NCBI GenBank assembly: GCA_035544835.1
Contig: DASZZV010000416.1
Coordinates: forward strand, 1-16,744
Length of the DNA stretch: 16,744 nucleotides
Reading direction: 5' to 3'
DNA from: DASZZV01 sp035544835
GTDB taxonomy: Bacteria > Acidobacteriota > Thermoanaerobaculia > Gp7-AA8
How positions within the stretch are numbered: position 1 is the first letter of the stretch; each line of letters opens with the position of its first letter. The notes beneath the pieces were generated by a model. It was not told the origin of the DNA. It saw only the letters and a program-made list of their open reading frames with translations, and ran no database searches. Both the position numbers and the translations under genes were made by a program. Of this stretch, positions 13,477 to 16,744 are shown one piece after another.

Positions 13477-14889
13477 ATGTCGCCGCAGGAACAGCTCGAC
13501 GCTCTCTACGCGTCGCAGAGGAAAAACCAGCCGTCCGTTTCCGCTTCCACGGTCCAGGAGCGACGCGTCAAACTGCACCGACTGGAGAAGTTGATCCTGG
13601 CGAGCCGGGCTCGAATCGCCGCAGCCATCGCCGCGGACTACGCGAAGTCACCGATGGAAGTTGATCTTTCGGAGATCTATCCCGCTCTCACCGAGGCCCG
13701 GCATGCGCGCAAGCATCTCGCGAAGTGGATGAAGCCGAAACGGGTCGCGCCGACTCTGACACTGCTCGGCACCCGATCGGAAATCGTGCCCGAGCCCAAG
13801 GGTGTGGTGCTGATCATCTCTCCCTGGAACTTCCCCTTCAACCTCACCATCGGTCCCCTGGTCTCTGCGGTCGCTGCGGGCAACTGCGTGATCATCAAGC
13901 CCTCGGAGTTGACTCCGAATACATCTCGCTGCATGAGGGAGCTACTGGCCACGATCTTCCCGGAAGAGGAAGTCGCCGTGCTGGAAGGTGGCGTCGAAAC
14001 CTCCACCGCGTTGTTGAAGAAAAGGTTCGATCACATCTTTTTCACAGGCAGCCCCGGCGTCGGAAAGATCGTCATGAAGGCCGCGGCCGAATATCTCTGC
14101 AGCGTCACCCTGGAATTGGGAGGAAAGTCGCCGGTGATCGTCGGGCGGACTGCCGACCTCGAGGATGCCGCACAGAAGATCGCCTGGGGAAAATTCCTCA
14201 ACAACGGTCAGGTGTGTATTGCTCCCGACTATCTACTGCTCGACTCGGCAGTCCGCGAACCGTTTCTGGAGAAGCTCCGACTGGCGGTCGATAACCTCTT
14301 CGGAACCGAGGCAGGGCGCGTCGGCAACAGTGACTACGGGCGGATCGTGAATGATCATCACTTCAAGCGTGTCGATCAGTTGATCGAGTCCGCGATCGAG
14401 GGAGGCGCGGCCCCGCTGCTCGCCAGAACCTCGGATGCCACCCAGCGATTCATCAGTCCCACTATTCTCACCGGTGTAGCAGCCGATGCTGCAGTCCTCC
14501 GTGACGAGATCTTCGGGCCCGTACTCCCCATCGTCGACTTCACGATGATCGACGAGGCCCTCGAGGCGATTCGAGATCGCGAGAAACCACTGGTCCTCTA
14601 CCTGTTCAGTCGCGACGAAAGAGAGATCGCGAAGGTCATGTCGGAGACCAGCGCCGGGGGAACGTGCATCAATGACACCCTGATCCATTTCTTTCACCCC
14701 AACCTCCCTTTTGGAGGCGCCGGCTTCAGCGGCCTTGGCCGCAGCCACGGCTACTACGGCTTCGAGGCTTTTTCGAACATGCGGGCGGTGCTCAGGCAGA
14801 GGACAGGGTTCACGCTCGCTAAGCTGCTCTATCCGCCATACACAGCCTTCAGACGAAAGTTAATCGATCTGACGGTGCGGTATTTCTGA
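13477..14889 (+). CDS. Class 3 aldehyde dehydrogenase (fatty or aromatic aldehyde type)
   Basis: A 470-residue NAD(P)-dependent aldehyde dehydrogenase of the ALDH3 group, which oxidises medium to long-chain or aromatic aldehydes to acids. Active-site residues are in place: N118 in SPWNFPFNL, K141 in IIKPSE, the cofactor loop FFTGSPGVGK (188-197), E213 in LELGGKSP, C247 in NNGQVCIAPDY, and the later EIFGPVLPI. The length and C-terminal end (hydrophobic and basic, FTLAKLLYPPYTAFRRK) resemble fatty and coniferyl aldehyde dehydrogenases that associate with membranes. The substrate cannot be fixed from sequence. ATG 13477 begins MSPQEQLDALYASQRKN; no good ribosome binding site is visible. It is divergent from the bufferin operon (227-nt gap) and ends 35 nt before a REP hairpin. 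Confidence 0.92.
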   Translation: MSPQEQLDALYASQRKNQPSVSASTVQERRVKLHRLEKLILASRARIAAAIAADYAKSPMEVDLSEIYPALTEARHARKHLAKWMKPKRVAPTLTLLGTRSEIVPEPKGVVLIISPWNFPFNLTIGPLVSAVAAGNCVIIKPSELTPNTSRCMRELLATIFPEEEVAVLEGGVETSTALLKKRFDHIFFTGSPGVGKIVMKAAAEYLCSVTLELGGKSPVIVGRTADLEDAAQKIAWGKFLNNGQVCIAPDYLLLDSAVREPFLEKLRLAVDNLFGTEAGRVGNSDYGRIVNDHHFKRVDQLIESAIEGGAAPLLARTSDATQRFISPTILTGVAADAAVLRDEIFGPVLPIVDFTMIDEALEAIRDREKPLVLYLFSRDEREIAKVMSETSAGGTCINDTLIHFFHPNLPFGGAGFSGLGRSHGYYGFEAFSNMRAVLRQRTGFTLAKLLYPPYTAFRRKLIDLTVRYF

Positions 14890-14924
14890 AGTCGTAACAC
14901 AAGCAGCCCCTGCGCAGCTCAATC

Positions 14925-14975
14925 CAGCGCGCGAAGGCGCGCGGCAGATCTGTAGCACCGGGCGTGAGCCCGGTG
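14925..14975 (+). repeat. REP element (family 1) after the aldehyde dehydrogenase gene
   Basis: Same module as 2547-2597: GCGCGC-GAAG-GCGCGC hairpin, a short linker with GCAGATCTGTAG, then CACCGGGC-GTGA-GCCCGGTG. It lies 35 nt past the stop codon. The stretch 14976-15052 between this and the next hairpin contains a pyrimidine-rich run (TTTTTCTTTTTTCCCCC) and shows no gene. Confidence 0.85.
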
Positions 14976-15052
14976 TTCCGTTCGCCCGCCTATTGATTTT
15001 TCTTTTTTCCCCCAGCCGAATTGAAAGCAAATCTTGTGGGGCGTCCGCGGAA

Positions 15053-15072
15053 CACCGGGCCTACGCCCGGTG
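15053..15072 (-). repeat. Partial REP hairpin (family 1) abutting the group II intron end
   Basis: CACCGGGC-CTAC-GCCCGGTG is the second hairpin of the family 1 module in minus orientation. The first hairpin is missing. Its outer edge at 15072 directly touches the 3' end of the intron fragment at 15073. Confidence 0.75.
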
Positions 15073-15440
15073 ATCGGGATAGGAGGGCACCTCGCGGTGC
15101 ACCCCCTCCCACACCACCGTGCATGCGGGTCCGCACACGGCGGTTCGGTCATCTCGTCGAGAGTCTGGTCAGATGAAGTGTGTCGTCGAAGTACTTCGGT
15201 AGCAGGAACTTTGAGAGTACGTCACTGATGTACCACGCACTCCTGACTGCAGAAAGCGTCGGATCAATCGAAGCATTCGCTTGTCTTTGACCCGTTACCG
15301 CCTGCTGCACGAACCACACGAGGCGGTGAAGAGGGCACAGGTTCAGCCCGACCGAAGAAGGGACCCCACAAAGCTTGGGTCGATACGTTCCTTTCAACAG
15401 CTCTTCCCGTATCCCGCTCCAGTTCCTGATCAGCGACTCG
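15073..15440 (-). mobile_element. Degenerate group II intron: RT fragments plus intact domains V and VI
   Basis: On the minus strand, two fragments of a group II intron reverse transcriptase/maturase are visible: NWSGIREELLKGTYRP (about 15386-15433, near the RT N-terminus) and, in a different frame, RVKDKRMLRLIRRFLQSGV (15238-15294, usually far downstream), so the ORF is deleted and frameshifted. Beyond it lies domain V (15113-15144): ACCGCCGTG pairs with CACGGTGGT, including the G-U wobble of the catalytic CGC triad, with a 2-nt bulge and a short capped upper stem. Domain VI (15073-15112) has a GCACC-GCGA-GGTGC tip and a bulged A in CCTATCCC, with seven bases after it to the end CCCGAT. The 5' end of the intron was not found. 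It can no longer make a protein, though the ribozyme 3' core looks undamaged. Confidence 0.75.
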
Positions 15441-15718
15441 GAGTGCCGACGGTGCGCAAGACTGGTGTCATGAAGCCACCGCGACGAATTCGATTTCAGC
15501 TTGCCGACAAGGTCGGCGACGGAAAGTGTTGGTCCGGCCTCAATCATCAAGTGAACATGATCGGCGACCCCGCCGATCTCGAGTGCTTTGGCCCTGAGAT
15601 TGTTGGCGATACCTCCGAGGTACGTGTGAAAACGATCTCGGAACGACGAGGCGATTGTCGGCTTCCGATCGAAGGTCGCAAACGTAATGTGATACAGAAT
15701 TGCTGTGTAGTTGTGCAT
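15149..15718 (-). pseudogene. REP-associated tyrosine transposase (RAYT), truncated and fused to intron RT remnant
   Basis: The 189-codon open frame begins as a Y1/HUH transposase of the RAYT (IS200-like) type: YHITFATFDRKP, YLGGIANNLRAKALEIGG, the HUH pair H54/H56 in ADHVHLMIE, and VGKLKSNSSRWLHD. After about residue 92 (near 15440) the family sequence stops before the catalytic tyrosine (normally in a following AWQxGYGAF-type segment). It continues into group II intron reverse transcriptase code, then out-of-frame sequence. So the product lacks the active-site tyrosine and is not a working transposase. RAYTs act on REP hairpins, and REP copies flank this gene on both sides (14925-15072 and 15792-15910), making a decayed REPtron. 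Upstream, TTGACGGCCGTCAA (15761-15774) is a further palindrome. Confidence 0.8.
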
Positions 15719-15791
15719 GGTTCATCACCATGCGAAAGTCCCTGCCTGAAGTGTACCTCGGTTGACGGCCGTCAACGCGTCGTCCTGCCAT

Positions 15792-15910
15792 GATCTGTCG
15801 CCCGCCTTCGCGGGCTGCAGAAATTTTGAAGCAGCAAAATGCGGGGGCGTCCGTGCCATCACCGGGCTCACGCCCGGTGCTACAGGTCTGCCGCGCGCCT
15901 TCGCGCGCTG
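15792..15910 (-). repeat. REP element pair (family 1, B' and A') upstream of RAYT
   Basis: The hairpin GCCCGC-CTTC-GCGGGC (within 15792-15820) is followed by the two-hairpin module 15860-15910 (CACCGGGC-TCAC-GCCCGGTG, then GCGCGC-CTTC-GCGCGC). Order and orientation equal 2657-2774, with a diverged spacer that still shares the TTTTGAA/TTTGAAA segment. It ends 28 nt from the stop codon of the TPR gene. Confidence 0.85.
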
Positions 15911-15938
15911 GATCGTTCTGGCTGGGTGAGCTCTATTC

Positions 15939-16744
15939 CTACCTCGCCAGCTTCGTCAACTCCACGAACCGCGGATCCTGACGCAGCGAGGAGAAGACGA
16001 TGTCGACGCGGGCTTCCATCATCTCCATGGCACGAACATCGTCGTAGCGCTCGTACTGGTAGAAATGTCTCTTCAGAAGTGCCAACGCCTTGTCCTTCTC
16101 ACCCGACAGAGCGTAGATGGCAGCGAGATTGTACGACGCCGGCAGAATCGACTCGTTCTCGCGGGCAATCTTCATCGCCTCGGCTGTTTTCCCTTCCGCC
16201 GCCAGATACGTCGCCGCGAAAATGAGGTTGTAGGGATCCTTCGGCTCCAACTCGAGGGCCTTGCGGAGATAGCCCTCTGCCGTCGCCGGCTTTCCCTCTG
16301 AGTTCCAATAGACGGCCAGGTTGCGATAGGTAAGCGCCAGGGGAAACTCTTTGATGGAGTCCTCGAAAAGGGAGAGGCCCCTGAGGTACTCCCCTTCGTG
16401 AATCGTGATCTTACCCAGCCCGTGCATGGCCACCGCACGTGAAAGCGGATCGGCGTTCATGCCCAGAACCTGGCGGAAGGTCGTCTTGGCCTTCTCCCAC
16501 TCACCGGTCTGATGGCGATAAAGCTCGCCGAGATAACGCAGCGGGACCGGGTCTCCGTGGTCGAGCGCGGCCGCGGCCAGGTAGCTCACTTTGGCTTTCT
16601 CGTACCGTCCGGCCAGTTCATCGCGAAGCCCGGCCTGCATCAGCTTCGTGATCCTTACAGTCGTTCGGGGATCGAAGCTGGGGTCGACTCCAATCATCTC
16701 GCTGACATCAGTGACACCGAGCTTCTTCAGGCTCTTGGCCGCCT
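15939..16744 (-). CDS. Tetratricopeptide repeat protein, 5' end outside window
   Basis: The reading frame is open from 15939 to the right edge of the window (through KSLKKLGVTDVSEMIGVDP), so the internal ATG at 16697 is unlikely to be the true start and the gene is partial. At least four to five TPR-like helix pairs follow: ELAGRYEKAKVSYLAAAALD, a repeat with GEWEKAKTTFRQVL, one with HEGEYLRGLSLFEDSI, the best-formed GKPATAEGYLRKALELEP, and GKTAEAMKIARENESI. The end, DIVFSSLRQDPRFVELTKLAR, is the closing motif seen in many TPR proteins that follow a kinase or other catalytic domain. TPRs mediate protein contacts; the N-terminal part that would reveal the function is missing. It ends 28 nt from a REP element. 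Confidence 0.8.
   Translation of the reverse strand, partial: AAKSLKKLGVTDVSEMIGVDPSFDPRTTVRITKLMQAGLRDELAGRYEKAKVSYLAAAALDHGDPVPLRYLGELYRHQTGEWEKAKTTFRQVLGMNADPLSRAVAMHGLGKITIHEGEYLRGLSLFEDSIKEFPLALTYRNLAVYWNSEGKPATAEGYLRKALELEPKDPYNLIFAATYLAAEGKTAEAMKIARENESILPASYNLAAIYALSGEKDKALALLKRHFYQYERYDDVRAMEMMEARVDIVFSSLRQDPRFVELTKLAR

Noticed and set aside
12782..13664. Plus-strand open frames with repeated Leu-Ala-Gly or Pro-Leu-Gln motifs opposite bufA
   Set aside because: The repeats are antisense products of the bufA CKGKGGC repeats; bufA has the signal peptide, ribosome binding site and operon context.
14919..15152. 77-codon minus-strand frame over the intron 3' end and REP
   Set aside because: It translates domain V/VI RNA structure and REP hairpins, not a protein.

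Overview
The window looks like chromosomal DNA from a high-GC soil or environmental bacterium. The gene content (ArgE/HutF pair, ECF sigma with a long single-pass partner, hybrid kinase, bufferin operon) and the abundance of hairpin repeats would suit Acidobacteriota or a similar deep-branching phylum. This placement is inference; no rRNA or marker gene is present.

Layout, left to right. (1) 64-2528, plus strand: an ArgE-type M20 amidohydrolase translationally coupled (ATGA) to formimidoylglutamate deiminase HutF. (2) 2529-3067: a composite inverted hairpin repeat, then the leader of the next operon. (3) 3068-4953, plus: an ECF sigma factor coupled (ATGA) to a one-TM protein in the anti-sigma position. 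(4) 4954-5960: a gene-free 1-kb gap packed with inverted repeats of at least two families. (5) 5961-7169, minus: an MFS transporter. (6) 7350-9860 (or 9872), minus: a soluble GAF-PAS hybrid histidine kinase with two receiver domains. (7) 10067-13249, minus: a bufferin operon, bufA (cysteine-rich exported RiPP precursor), bufB (DUF692/MNIO maturase), bufC (DUF2063 partner), a DoxX membrane protein and a DinB/DUF1569 protein. The last four overlap or nearly overlap, so they are probably made together to modify and export or use a thiol-derived metal-binding peptide. (8) 13477-14889, plus: a class 3 aldehyde dehydrogenase. (9) 14890-15938: a REP-element nest containing a broken REP-associated transposase (RAYT) fused to the remains of a group II intron whose domains V and VI are still intact. 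(10) 15939 to the right edge, minus: a TPR protein whose start lies outside the window.

The most distinctive feature is the non-coding DNA. Four families of hairpin repeats occupy the gaps. Every transcription-unit 3' end visible here is followed by a hairpin within 1 to 35 nt, with no classical T-tract terminator. In three families, paired copies differ mainly by compensatory changes that keep the stems perfect. The other highlights are the four-module bufferin precursor with a hairpin between precursor and maturase genes, and the RAYT/group II intron chimera sitting exactly at a REP hairpin.
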